A stretch of 64,000 nucleotides of DNA from NCBI GenBank assembly GCA_016710265.1, contig JADJJL010000001.1, positions 1,228,110-1,292,109 of the forward strand, given 5' to 3'. The notes below the pieces were generated by a model, which saw only the letters and a program-made list of their open reading frames with translations, was not told the DNA's origin and did no database searches. Positions 34,282 to 42,733 of the stretch are shown here, one piece after another; position 1 is the first letter of the stretch, and each line of letters begins with the position of its first letter. The DNA comes from Saprospiraceae bacterium. GTDB taxonomy: Bacteria > Bacteroidota > Bacteroidia > Chitinophagales > Saprospiraceae. Position numbers and translations under genes: made by a program.

Positions 34282-34316
34282 AAAGTCCTGCTGATTTCAG
34301 CGGGACTTTTTTTATG
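34282..34316 (+). terminator. Plus-strand intrinsic terminator
   Basis: AAAGTCCTGCTGA / TCAGCGGGACTTT (13 bp, one G-U, 2-nt loop) followed by TTTTTTT. It faces plus-strand transcription across 33892-34280, implying a transcript there although no secure gene was found. Confidence 0.6.
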
Positions 34317-34317
34317 C

Positions 34318-35085
34318 TCAAAATTCTTTTATACTTTGAAGTACAAATTTTTTCTTTTCCTCTGAGACCATTGCAACAAGTCCATTCTCAAGGATTATTT
34401 TTCCGCTGTGTCCATCGTGCACAAATTCTTTAATGTAGTCTATATTGACAATATAAGCTCTATGTGGACGAAGAAATGACTTTTTATGTTCGTCTAATTC
34501 AAAGTGGGATTCAAACCAAGCTAAGTGATGGCAAATTACTTTAGGTTTTGTTTCTCTCCAAAGATACATTTTGGTCCAACTACCATCAGCCACCAACATT
34601 ACAATTTGAGAAAACGGAACAAATTCGATTCCATTGGTCCCTGATATTGGCAGCCTTCCTTTTATATGACTTCGAGCATAAATAGGATTTTGGTTGATTT
34701 TCTTTTGCAATATTTTTAATTCAACTCTGGAAACAGCTTCAATAAGTTTATTAAGATTGAATGGTTTGGTAAGGAAAAAGCAAGTGCGTGAATCCAAATT
34801 TATTGCATCTTCTGCCCTGTCTAAGAAGGATGTGGTAAAAATAAGATGAAAATCTAAATCAGGTATACGTTTCAAAAGTTCAAATCCATTTTCTTTAGGG
34901 TTGGACTCCGACAATTGGATATCAAGAAAGATCAAATCAGGTTTATTTTTAATAATGGATTCTAATCCACTATTAAATTCTCTTGCCTCATGTATAATAT
35001 CAACATTGGGACAATGTTTTATAAGCATTTTACGAAGTGTATTTCTACTTGGAATTTCATCTTCAACGATAATGGCTCTTATCAT
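34318..35085 (-). CDS. LytTR-type response regulator
   Basis: 255 aa. N-terminal receiver domain ~1-125 with the phosphoacceptor in DLIFLDIQLSE; C-terminal LytTR DNA-binding domain ~150-255 (GTNGIEFVPFSQIVMLVADG, FLRPHRAYIVNIDYIKEF). It is 1 nt downstream of the histidine kinase gene and is its cognate partner. LytTR regulators act on promoters of envelope or secretion genes; the lipoprotein cluster at 38431-42514 is a candidate target, inferred from proximity. Confidence 0.93.
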   Translation of the reverse strand: MIRAIIVEDEIPSRNTLRKMLIKHCPNVDIIHEAREFNSGLESIIKNKPDLIFLDIQLSESNPKENGFELLKRIPDLDFHLIFTTSFLDRAEDAINLDSRTCFFLTKPFNLNKLIEAVSRVELKILQKKINQNPIYARSHIKGRLPISGTNGIEFVPFSQIVMLVADGSWTKMYLWRETKPKVICHHLAWFESHFELDEHKKSFLRPHRAYIVNIDYIKEFVHDGHSGKIILENGLVAMVSEEKKKFVLQSIKEF

Positions 35086-35086
35086 T

Positions 35087-38000
35087 TTATTGCGAATTAA
35101 TTAAATCAGTTTTTAAATCAATAATAAGTGTGACTCTGGTTCCGCTTGGATCGATAAGATCTTCAATCAAATAAGATATATGGGTAGAATACAGCTCATT
35201 AATATATTGGATTCTTAAATCGATATTTGAAATTCCAATCTTATGATTTTTACTTTTATTATTGTTGGTGCTATCCGAATGCCTACCAACTCCATTGTCT
35301 TCTATGATACAAAAAAGTTGTCCTTTATTTATCTTAAAGCTGACATTCAGAATTCCTTTTTTACGAGACGGTAAAATTCCATGTTGAATTGCATTTTCTA
35401 TGAATGGCTGGATCATCATACAAGGAATTACATATGAACTAGAATGAAGTAAACTGTCGCAGTCTAAAGTATAATTAAAATTTTCCCTAAAACGCTGGTG
35501 TTGCAGGTTTAGATATAATTGAATAAATCTAATTTCCTTATTAAGTGGTACAAATTGTTTTTGAAAATCTTCTAAAGTAAAATGCAATAATTCTGCAAAA
35601 TCAGACAAGAAAATATTGGCTGCTTTAAAATTTTCATCTATTAAAAACTCATTTGCAATATTTAAAGAATTGTAAATGAAATGTGGATTAATTTGATTTT
35701 TTAGAGATAGTAAAAGCGATTCTTGAGAAATCCTTTTAAGTTCATATTCCCTTTCTTTAATTTTCTTTTGAATTTCGTCATTGGATTTTTTCAATTTTTT
35801 CCTAATTTTTAATAAATATAGATAAATCGTTAGTCCGATTATTAAGGATCCAAGAGAAAAAAGTAATATTTTAATACTTTTATATTGATACCATTTGTAA
35901 CTTACATTAAAATGAATTATTTCCGAAAGTACCAATTGCGTAGAAGTCCTGGATTTGGTCTTGAAACTAAAATTATAGTTTCCTGGAGGAATCCGATTGT
36001 ATCTTGCAATTGGTTCCCTTGAATGATGCCAATTTGAATCAAGCGGCTCCAGCTTATAATAATATTCATCCTCACGTGGATAGCCAAAATCAGATCTCAC
36101 CAATTTAAATTCGATCAATTCAACATCCTGATGGATTGAATAATTGCATTCTGGAATTCGATATTTACCATTGTTATAAAGTTCTATATGCAGGTTTTCC
36201 AATGCTGGTTTCTGATCATAAAGCAAGACTGTGTCTGGATGAAATTTAGTTAAACCAATTCCTCCAATATAAATATCATTTGTAATTGAATCTTTGAATA
36301 GTGCATTGGAGGCTCCTGACTCAGATGGGAGACCATGTTGGCTTGTATAGACATTGAATTTATTATTGGTAGGTTCGAAATATGCGAGTCCTTCGGAAGT
36401 GCTGAGCCACAAATTATTTTGCTGATCACTTGTTATTGTATAAATGGTATAACTCGGTAAACCGTCAATGGTGTTATAATTTTTAATCAACATATCTTGA
36501 GTAAGATCGTACCTTATAAGGCCTTGACCAAGTGTGGCAATATATAATTCATTTTGCAATACGAAAGGACACATCACAGGATGTAGCAAGTGAATATTGT
36601 TCAAGTCTTTAATTCGGCTGTCAGTTAGATCCATTCTATGCATCTTAGCATCATATCCTCCAAAATAAATCTTATTTTGGTTTATAAAAATTCTACTAAA
36701 GGTTCTGAAACCTTTTGGTTCAATGTTGGAATTGGCAGTTTGATTTTGGCGATAAACACCATTTGAATAATTGTATAACCTAGACTCATTTTTATTGGTC
36801 AATAGAATTTCTTCGGATCCTGGAATTTCAAAACATTCCATTGGTTGCCATTGGTCTTTGAAGGATAATTTCGTAAATTTAATTTTATTTTTGTCAAAAA
36901 CTGTAATACCAACATAGCCGCAAGAAAACATCAATTTGTCTTTTCCCACAGGGCAAATGAATAAAATTTTATTGGTTAATAATGAATTTTTATCATTTTT
37001 CTGATGTTCGTAATGGGCTATTTGTGTTAAGTCTGAATTAAGTTGGTACAATCCGTTATCAGATCCTACCCATATGGTACTATTCGGATCCTTATATATT
37101 GAGTAAACAATAATTTTTTTGTTGTTTGGTAACCAATGCTTAAAGGATGGATTTTGCTCTGTAAGTATGGTCATGGGACTGGGGGTATTCTTCGATCCTC
37201 CTAGAATCCAGTGAGTATGGTGGGCATCGTGGAACACATCATAAAAATAATCTCCGTCGAGGCCATCCATATCACAATTTTTATTTGGAAATAAGAAATG
37301 TTTTAAACTAAAAGGGTCTATAATCATTAGTTTTTCTGCCCCAATCCAAATTCTTCCGTTGGGATCCTGATTGAAAACGGTGATCGGATTTGAGATTATT
37401 TTATTAATGTCTTGCATTGGCCTCATACTATCCAAAGATTTGCCACAGTATAATGATCCTGAGGAAGAGGCAGCCCAATATTGACCTGCTTTATCTTTCA
37501 AATAAAGATGATGTAGTTTTGTATTGTCCGTTCCAATCCAACGAATTGGTAAGGCAATTGCACTATCGTTGGTGACCATTTTGATTTTGTAAGATCCAGA
37601 GTTGGTTATTATTCTAAAGTTTGCAAGCTCATCTGTGAAAATACCGTTCACCCTTTCAGTCAATAAACATCCATCTTCCAGCGATACTTTGACATGGGTC
37701 ATATGAAAACACTTAAGATTCACATATGTGAGAGTACCTTTATCAGAGTGCCCGTCCCATAAGTCAAACCAGATGTTGTCAAATTGATCAATTATTGGTT
37801 TGTATCCTATATTGTCCTTTTTAAAAGGATAGCTAGCAACTAAGTCAATCGATCGTTCTGTCTCATTAATTTTACCAAGTCCTGAACGGAGGCAAACCCA
37901 AACTTGATGTAATTTATCAATGAGTACATGTTCGACATATTTGACAGCATTAGGATCTTTAATCGAATATTTTGTCCAATCAGAACCATTGTATGAAAAT

Positions 38001-38218
38001 ACGCCATCAACATTCGATACCCAAATTCTTCCCAATTGATCTTGTTCCATATTAAACCCGGATATATTATAAGGTGCAGATACAGTTGGAGTATATGTAT
38101 AGTGGAATCTCGGAAATTGGCCCATAGCTGAAAGATGGGCGAGTAAGAGTATGAATATGCAAGAAACCCAAATGGTAGGATTTGGAATTGACATAGGACT
38201 GAATAAGTTTGAACTCAT
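35087..38218 (-). CDS. Propeller-containing LytS-type histidine kinase
   Basis: 1043 aa. Signal peptide or anchor ~15-33; a periplasmic region of two-component-regulator propeller repeats (~40-680; e.g. LGRIWVSNVDGVFSY, TIWVGSDNGLYQLN, NNLWLSTSEGLAYF); Y_Y_Y domain ~690-770 (YYYKLEPLDSNWHH, PPGNYNFSF); one membrane helix ~785-805; then a His_kinase domain with NQINPHFIYNSLN (phosphorylated His) and a HATPase_c module with IENAIQHG. In the hybrid systems of Bacteroidota such sensors often monitor carbohydrate degradation, but this kinase is not a SusR-type hybrid, and no PUL is adjacent. Confidence 0.93.
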   Translation of the reverse strand: MSSNLFSPMSIPNPTIWVSCIFILLLAHLSAMGQFPRFHYTYTPTVSAPYNISGFNMEQDQLGRIWVSNVDGVFSYNGSDWTKYSIKDPNAVKYVEHVLIDKLHQVWVCLRSGLGKINETERSIDLVASYPFKKDNIGYKPIIDQFDNIWFDLWDGHSDKGTLTYVNLKCFHMTHVKVSLEDGCLLTERVNGIFTDELANFRIITNSGSYKIKMVTNDSAIALPIRWIGTDNTKLHHLYLKDKAGQYWAASSSGSLYCGKSLDSMRPMQDINKIISNPITVFNQDPNGRIWIGAEKLMIIDPFSLKHFLFPNKNCDMDGLDGDYFYDVFHDAHHTHWILGGSKNTPSPMTILTEQNPSFKHWLPNNKKIIVYSIYKDPNSTIWVGSDNGLYQLNSDLTQIAHYEHQKNDKNSLLTNKILFICPVGKDKLMFSCGYVGITVFDKNKIKFTKLSFKDQWQPMECFEIPGSEEILLTNKNESRLYNYSNGVYRQNQTANSNIEPKGFRTFSRIFINQNKIYFGGYDAKMHRMDLTDSRIKDLNNIHLLHPVMCPFVLQNELYIATLGQGLIRYDLTQDMLIKNYNTIDGLPSYTIYTITSDQQNNLWLSTSEGLAYFEPTNNKFNVYTSQHGLPSESGASNALFKDSITNDIYIGGIGLTKFHPDTVLLYDQKPALENLHIELYNNGKYRIPECNYSIHQDVELIEFKLVRSDFGYPREDEYYYKLEPLDSNWHHSREPIARYNRIPPGNYNFSFKTKSRTSTQLVLSEIIHFNVSYKWYQYKSIKILLFSLGSLIIGLTIYLYLLKIRKKLKKSNDEIQKKIKEREYELKRISQESLLLSLKNQINPHFIYNSLNIANEFLIDENFKAANIFLSDFAELLHFTLEDFQKQFVPLNKEIRFIQLYLNLQHQRFRENFNYTLDCDSLLHSSSYVIPCMMIQPFIENAIQHGILPSRKKGILNVSFKINKGQLFCIIEDNGVGRHSDSTNNNKSKNHKIGISNIDLRIQYINELYSTHISYLIEDLIDPSGTRVTLIIDLKTDLINSQ

Positions 38219-38249
38219 CCTTGCGGATTATTTGCATTAAGCGATAAAA

Positions 38250-38257
38250 CAAAGTTA
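38250..38257 (-). promoter_or_regulatory. -7 promoter box for the propeller kinase
   Basis: Minus-strand TAACTTTG, 31 nt upstream of the ATG at 38218. Confidence 0.5.
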
Positions 38258-38402
38258 ATTAAAAAAGTAAAAGAACCAGGATACTATTTGCTTTGATCGA
38301 TGGACAAAAGTCATCATTTAAACTTTGGTTTAGTAGAATTGGGTATTCATTCATAGAAATGCGGTGTTTATGAATCCACAAATTAATTTTATTTAAGTGC
38401 AG

Positions 38403-38410
38403 TAATTTTG
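38403..38410 (+). promoter_or_regulatory. -7 promoter box for the Cys-rich gene
   Basis: TAATTTTG, 20 nt upstream of the ATG at 38431. Confidence 0.45.
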
Positions 38411-38430
38411 TTTGATAGAAATGATCAATT

Positions 38431-38661
38431 ATGAAAACTTGCAAGAATTTAGGATTTATCTACACAATATTACTTACACAATTTATTTTTTCAGTGGCAT
38501 GTTTTAAGGAAAAAATATATTCACCACATACTCAGAAATTCTGTCAACATTGCAATGATGATATAGATTGCTGCTGTGGATATAGTTGTTATACTTTCAG
38601 AACTTCACAAACATTTGTAAACCGATGTGCTAATTCGGGAACACAGACCTGTCCTAAGTAA
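38431..38661 (+). CDS. Cysteine-rich secreted or lipid-anchored peptide
   Basis: 76 aa. Hydrophobic N-terminus ending in FSVAC at residue 24, which is either a lipobox or a late signal region. The mature 52 residues contain eight Cys (38, 41, 47, 48, 49, 53, 66, 74), including a CCC cluster, suggesting a disulfide-rich knot. No family recognised. It is the first of three closely spaced genes (20 nt to the next). Confidence 0.6.
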   Translation: MKTCKNLGFIYTILLTQFIFSVACFKEKIYSPHTQKFCQHCNDDIDCCCGYSCYTFRTSQTFVNRCANSGTQTCPK

Positions 38662-38680
38662 TTTATTAAAAACAAATACG

Positions 38681-39088
38681 ATGAAAAAACAATGCTATTT
38701 TATGTTCGTTTTATGCTTTTGTGTCAGTTTATTTTCACAAAGTATCTATTGTCAAATTTCTGATTTAACAAAGATAGATATTCGAAAGAATAAATTTTAT
38801 CAGGACGGCAAAATATTGAATAGTAAGGAATTGCAATCTGCGTTGTGGAAAGCTAAAAATGATTCTGTTGATAAATTATATCTAAAAGGAAAAAATATTC
38901 AAACAGCCGGTACAGTAGTGATGGCTATTGGCTTGGGGGTTATGGGTGTTGGATTGGTGAAGGGAGATCCAACTGGATTGGTTACATTGTCAGGCGCTGT
39001 CATCATGTTGGTAGGGGTAGTTGTTGGACTTCCTGGCGCGGGTGTTAAAAAGAAGGCAGTTGTGAAATATAATACATTGATCAATTGA
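38681..39088 (+). CDS. Exported protein with Gly-rich membrane hairpin
   Basis: 135 aa from ATG 38681 with a signal peptide (LCFCVSLFSQSIYCQ). The mature protein has a basic, charged portion and then a Gly/Val-rich hydrophobic hairpin (~75-110, AIGLGVMGVGL, GAVIMLVGVVVGLPG), suggesting two short membrane-embedded helices. An extra in-frame 18-residue start at 38627 overlaps the preceding gene and is less likely. Function unknown. Confidence 0.6.
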   Translation: MKKQCYFMFVLCFCVSLFSQSIYCQISDLTKIDIRKNKFYQDGKILNSKELQSALWKAKNDSVDKLYLKGKNIQTAGTVVMAIGLGVMGVGLVKGDPTGLVTLSGAVIMLVGVVVGLPGAGVKKKAVVKYNTLIN

Positions 39089-39093
39089 AGCTT

Positions 39094-39669
39094 ATGTTTA
39101 AACTGTCATTATTTTTATTTATATTTATGGTCATGCTGTTTAGTAATTGTATAATTCCTAAATATGTGGCACCTGTTTATCAGGATACAAATTACAATGT
39201 TTCCAAGACACAAGTCGTCTATATACTTCCTGTTGTTGATGTGCGTATTGATAAAAAGAAGGAGTTTGGTAAGGCCAACTATCTAAGGACATGGCTAAAT
39301 AAGCAATTTGAGATTAGAGGATATCGAACTGAATATGTTAAAGATTTGCCTACGGTTAGTTCAAACTTAAGTCTTCAGCAATTGACTAATTATACGGAAG
39401 ACTTAAATAGCATATTGGGAGATTCTAAATATAAATACGTATTTCTTCCGGTTTTAGCAGAACAGGATTTTAAAGCTTACGGTGTAGGAGCCAATTCCAG
39501 TTTCACTATACATGGTTTTATTTTTGACAAAGTAGAAAAAAAAGTAATTTGGAGAAATATAGCATCCGGTGAAAATACATCATTTGGATTAGTGTCAATT
39601 TTAAATTCGAGCCTATCGATTGATGAAGCCATAGGTGAACTAATGAGCGGATTGCCAAAAGCTAAGTAA
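39094..39669 (+). CDS. Lipoprotein of unknown function
   Basis: 191 aa from ATG 39094 (a TTG at 39085 would overlap the upstream stop). Lipobox FSNC at ~19. The mature part is mixed alpha/beta with VVYILPVVDVRIDKKKEFGK near the N-terminus and SIDEAIGELMSGLPKAK at the C-terminus. It overlaps or abuts the upstream gene, so they share an operon. A resemblance to DUF4136-like lipoproteins is too weak to call. Confidence 0.6.
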   Translation: MFKLSLFLFIFMVMLFSNCIIPKYVAPVYQDTNYNVSKTQVVYILPVVDVRIDKKKEFGKANYLRTWLNKQFEIRGYRTEYVKDLPTVSSNLSLQQLTNYTEDLNSILGDSKYKYVFLPVLAEQDFKAYGVGANSSFTIHGFIFDKVEKKVIWRNIASGENTSFGLVSILNSSLSIDEAIGELMSGLPKAK

Positions 39670-40037
39670 TGAAAGTATTTTTTTTCTTGGAGAGATGTAT
39701 TTCAATGGAAACGGAGTACTGAAAAATTATAAAAAACTTGAGCCTGGTTTAATTTGATAGTCGGCGACGATGTTTATTGAAAACGTCAAGAAAGATATTT
39801 TATTTGGGGATTTTGTATATTACTAGTTGGGGTGTTAATGTTGATCCAGAGGAGCGATAAACCATTTTAAATTAGACAAGCATTGATACAAGTCTTTTAG
39901 AATGGATAGATAAATATTGAGTACTTCATTGGGTTATTTAATAGTAATTATTCCGAGCTTGGATTATTTGAAACTGCAATAAAAAAGTAAAGTGCAAGGG
40001 CTTAAGACGATATTGTAGGCAAAATAAAATTATAAAA
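39670..40037. other. Intergenic, nothing recognised
   Basis: 368 bases with only short open frames and no recognisable repeat, hairpin or RNA. Confidence 0.5.
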
Positions 40038-40478
40038 ATGAAAATAAATTCAACGCATTTTGTTGTTCTTATAAAAAGAACTCTCCAAACATTTTTACTA
40101 TTTGCAGTAACTATCTTGATGACTTCTTGTGAAAACAAAGAGTTTAATTGGAATTCGAATTCTTATGTAATAAAAGAAGTTAACTTTTTGGATGAAATTG
40201 AAAATAATGGGAAAACACTCTTTGCAGGAAATGGGGAAATATTTATTGAATTGCAATTTAGGCTGATTAAAGAAGGGACTGTGATTAACCCAGAAAGTAG
40301 AACATTTCTCAAAGTAATTGACAGGAATGGTAAGGAATATGATTTGGAACATTACGGAATTAAAGGTGGGACATTCAAAAAAGGGGATGGACCGCCTTTT
40401 TATTACATCTTTGGGCCTGTATTAAAAAAGGATAGCCCTTTCAAACTCCAAGTGGAAAGCAAAACTATAAACTTTTGA
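40038..40478 (+). CDS. Small lipoprotein, possible DUF4352-like
   Basis: 146 aa. The signal region ends in lipobox LMTSC (Cys ~31). The mature domain is a single beta-sandwich-like unit with LDEIENNGKTLFAGNGEIFIEL and KVIDRNGKEYDLEHYG. The overall pattern (conserved ExxN...G, strands of 8-10 residues) resembles telobox-type or DUF4352 Ig-like lipoproteins, not firmly. Function unknown. Confidence 0.6.
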   Translation: MKINSTHFVVLIKRTLQTFLLFAVTILMTSCENKEFNWNSNSYVIKEVNFLDEIENNGKTLFAGNGEIFIELQFRLIKEGTVINPESRTFLKVIDRNGKEYDLEHYGIKGGTFKKGDGPPFYYIFGPVLKKDSPFKLQVESKTINF

Positions 40479-40587
40479 AATTAAGTAATAAGCTGCAAAA
40501 ATGAAAATAATATTAAAGTTACAGCTTATTGGAAGGAGAACTTGAAATTACTTAAAAAGAAATAGGACGAATCAGCTAAAAGGGTTA

Positions 40588-40800
40588 ATGAAGGAGAAAA
40601 TTTATTCAATTATGCAAAGGAGGCATGTACTAATTTGGATTGCATATGTTGGTGGAGGCATTTTTTTTATTTTAAATCTTTTAACCAATTGTGTCGCACC
40701 AGGTGGTTTTGTGGGTGGGGTTTTAGGAGTAATTATTCTATACTGTTTAACTTGGGTAATATTACAATTTCTTCCACCTGTGAAAAGTGACGAAAATTAG
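40588..40800 (+). CDS. Small membrane protein
   Basis: 70 aa with two transmembrane helices (~12-32 and ~41-61) joined by a short Gly/Pro loop (NCVAPGGFVGG), basic N-terminus. No family. It lies in a run of small envelope genes, 109 nt after the preceding gene. Confidence 0.5.
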   Translation: MKEKIYSIMQRRHVLIWIAYVGGGIFFILNLLTNCVAPGGFVGGVLGVIILYCLTWVILQFLPPVKSDEN

Positions 40801-40856
40801 AATTCTTCAAAAAATGAAAGTAATAATAATGTATCACTTATAAATTCTAAACAACA

Positions 40857-41570
40857 ATGACTTTTTATCTGAAAATTTATTTTGAAATCAAACTAATTTA
40901 TAACACTTTTAGAGTATGTATATTAATTGTTTTGTTTTTTTTCGGACTGTCGTGCAACCAGCAAAAACCTGTTAATCTAGATGTGGGTAATGCAAATAGT
41001 GTTCAACACCAAGAACCCACACTTCTTTTGAAATACACTATCGAAGATGCAGATTGGATTGTAAAAAACAAATATCTCATACAAAAGTATCCGGACTCAT
41101 TATTTGGGATGGTTATTAAAGTTGAGAATTTTCTTTATGATACTATTATTAGTGTGAATACATCCAATACAATTGCTTATTTTCAAAATGGCGATTCTGT
41201 CAAATTGAGTTTATTTCAGCATTTTGGTACCGATTCTTCCAAAATTCTAATAAAAAATAATAAAGGCAAATCGTTAGATGTTCACCCATGGCGGGCATTT
41301 AAAGGTACAGTTGCTACGAATAGTGATTGGGAATTAACCAGCATTCATGGCTTATTTGAATCCATTGGAGAGAAAAAGGATTCTACTGGAATGTTTCCTT
41401 TTCCAACATGGAATCTATACAATCATCTTTCAGTAGAATATCATCTTTTAAAAGGGGGAAATATTTCATTTGGACTATTGTTTTTTATTAGAAATGGTTT
41501 ACGACCAATTCAAGTAAGGATTGGTGAAAAATTCATCAAAGTAAACGAATCAAATATACTTAAAAAGTGA
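40857..41570 (+). CDS. Lipoprotein of unknown function
   Basis: 237 aa. An unusually long N-terminal part (YFEIKLIYNTFRVCILIVLFF) precedes the lipobox GLSC (Cys ~33). The mature domain is beta-rich, with the repeated aromatic/charged segments VVNKYLIQKYPDSLFGMVIK and NHLSVEYHLLKGG. No family. Its end is 126 nt from the next gene's chosen start. Confidence 0.55.
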   Translation: MTFYLKIYFEIKLIYNTFRVCILIVLFFFGLSCNQQKPVNLDVGNANSVQHQEPTLLLKYTIEDADWIVKNKYLIQKYPDSLFGMVIKVENFLYDTIISVNTSNTIAYFQNGDSVKLSLFQHFGTDSSKILIKNNKGKSLDVHPWRAFKGTVATNSDWELTSIHGLFESIGEKKDSTGMFPFPTWNLYNHLSVEYHLLKGGNISFGLLFFIRNGLRPIQVRIGEKFIKVNESNILKK

Positions 41571-41695
41571 CCTACTTAAAAGTCAACGCACGGCAAGGAA
41601 TGCAGGAGTGCCACTGTTCTCGACAAGAAATAACCAAACTACCGTGCCGCTTTCAAAAACATTACCAACCATTATTTTCTAAATTTATTTTAAAA

Positions 41696-42514
41696 ATGAA
41701 AAAAATTTACGATTTCCTGTTGATTCTTTTTATTCCTCTTTTCCTGTTTTCTTCTTGTGAAAAAGATGGCCTCGATTCGAGAGAAGACGTTTTTAATTCG
41801 ATCGGCTGTTGGCGCAATGTCAAAATCGAGTTTTATGACTATATAGAGAATGATTGGAATAATTTCTATTTAGACGACTGTATTCTAGATGATTGCTATC
41901 ATTTTCAAGAAAACGGCTCCTTTACATTTGACAACGGCTCTCTATTCTGCGTCCGACCTTCGCAAAAGACTGTTACCGGAGTTTGGAAATTGGAAAACAA
42001 TGGGCAAACTCTGCTCATTTCAATCCCGAATGATGATGCACAAAGGTTTTCAATTGTGGATGTTACACGAACTCGGTTTGTTTTGGAACAACCGGTGATA
42101 GATTTTGGCCCATATTCAAAGCGAAAAGAAACTTATGAACCGGATTCTGTTGCCATCAAAAGTGCAATATTTTTTGCAGTGAGTCGCTGGTGTTTGCAAA
42201 AAACCGAAACATTAGACCCCAGTACCAAACTTTGGGAACCTGTTGTTTTGGAGGCATGTAAGACCGATGATTGCTTCATTTTCAGGGCAGATGGTAGTTA
42301 TTCGGAAGATTTTGGTGTCTTGCGGTGCAGTCCAAGTGAATCAGAAAATATTGAAGGCAACTGGAAACTCAGACGCCAAGGTCACAAACTAATACTTGAA
42401 TTTGTCTCTGGAGGGGGTTTTAATATTCAAGTAGCTTACGAAGACATTGGCTTGTCGAACGAGAAAATAGTATTGATAGGTGACAAGGAAAGGTATACTT
42501 ATATGCCAAGGTAA
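41696..42514 (+). CDS. Lipoprotein with two lipocalin-like domains
   Basis: 272 aa from ATG 41696; the frame upstream to 41567 lacks a signal and is not used. Lipobox FSSC at ~20. Two homologous lipocalin-like units follow: ~30-115 (IGCWRNVKIEFY ... DDCYHFQENGSFTF ... GVWKLENNGQTLLIS) and ~160-260 (SRWCLQKTETLD ... DDCFIFRADGSYSE ... GNWKLRRQGHKLILEF). Each carries the W...DDC...F...GxWKL pattern with paired Cys. Probably a ligand-binding surface lipoprotein; ligand unknown. Confidence 0.7.
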   Translation: MKKIYDFLLILFIPLFLFSSCEKDGLDSREDVFNSIGCWRNVKIEFYDYIENDWNNFYLDDCILDDCYHFQENGSFTFDNGSLFCVRPSQKTVTGVWKLENNGQTLLISIPNDDAQRFSIVDVTRTRFVLEQPVIDFGPYSKRKETYEPDSVAIKSAIFFAVSRWCLQKTETLDPSTKLWEPVVLEACKTDDCFIFRADGSYSEDFGVLRCSPSESENIEGNWKLRRQGHKLILEFVSGGGFNIQVAYEDIGLSNEKIVLIGDKERYTYMPR

Positions 42515-42529
42515 TAAGTAGCCAAAATG

Positions 42530-42733
42530 CTCTCCGCCGATGGAAAATATTAAAAAAAAAGGCGTTTTGATTAAGCTTCTAATGCCAAATACGCCATGTA
42601 ACGGAGTTTATAACGCCTTTGGCGTCACAAGGTCTGCTAATAGCGTTCCTCCGCATTTTCAAATAGCGCCGAAGCGCCACGTCGTGGAGTTTAGTACGCT
42701 GAAAGCATACCTCTGCATTTTCACATTTTCAAA
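42530..42733. repeat. Relic of the 12530-12600 palindromic tail plus octamers
   Basis: TAACGCCTTTGGCGTCACAA and GCGCCGAAGCGCCACGTCG resemble the stretch near 12530-12600. 42712-42737 on the minus strand reads TTAATTTG, AAAATGTG, AAAATGCA in 8-nt phase after the kinase stop. Confidence 0.55.

Larger units (their letters stand above)
33753..34317. other. Gene-poor stretch with repeat and hairpins
   Basis: An AT-rich beginning (33800-33890), then a 51-codon open frame with four Cys, two copies of a 21-nt repeat, three hairpins and a plus-strand terminator. See the separate entries. Confidence 0.6.

Noticed and set aside
39670..40037. A degenerate gene in the 368-nt gap
   Set aside because: Frames are interrupted in every direction and no conserved peptide could be recognised.
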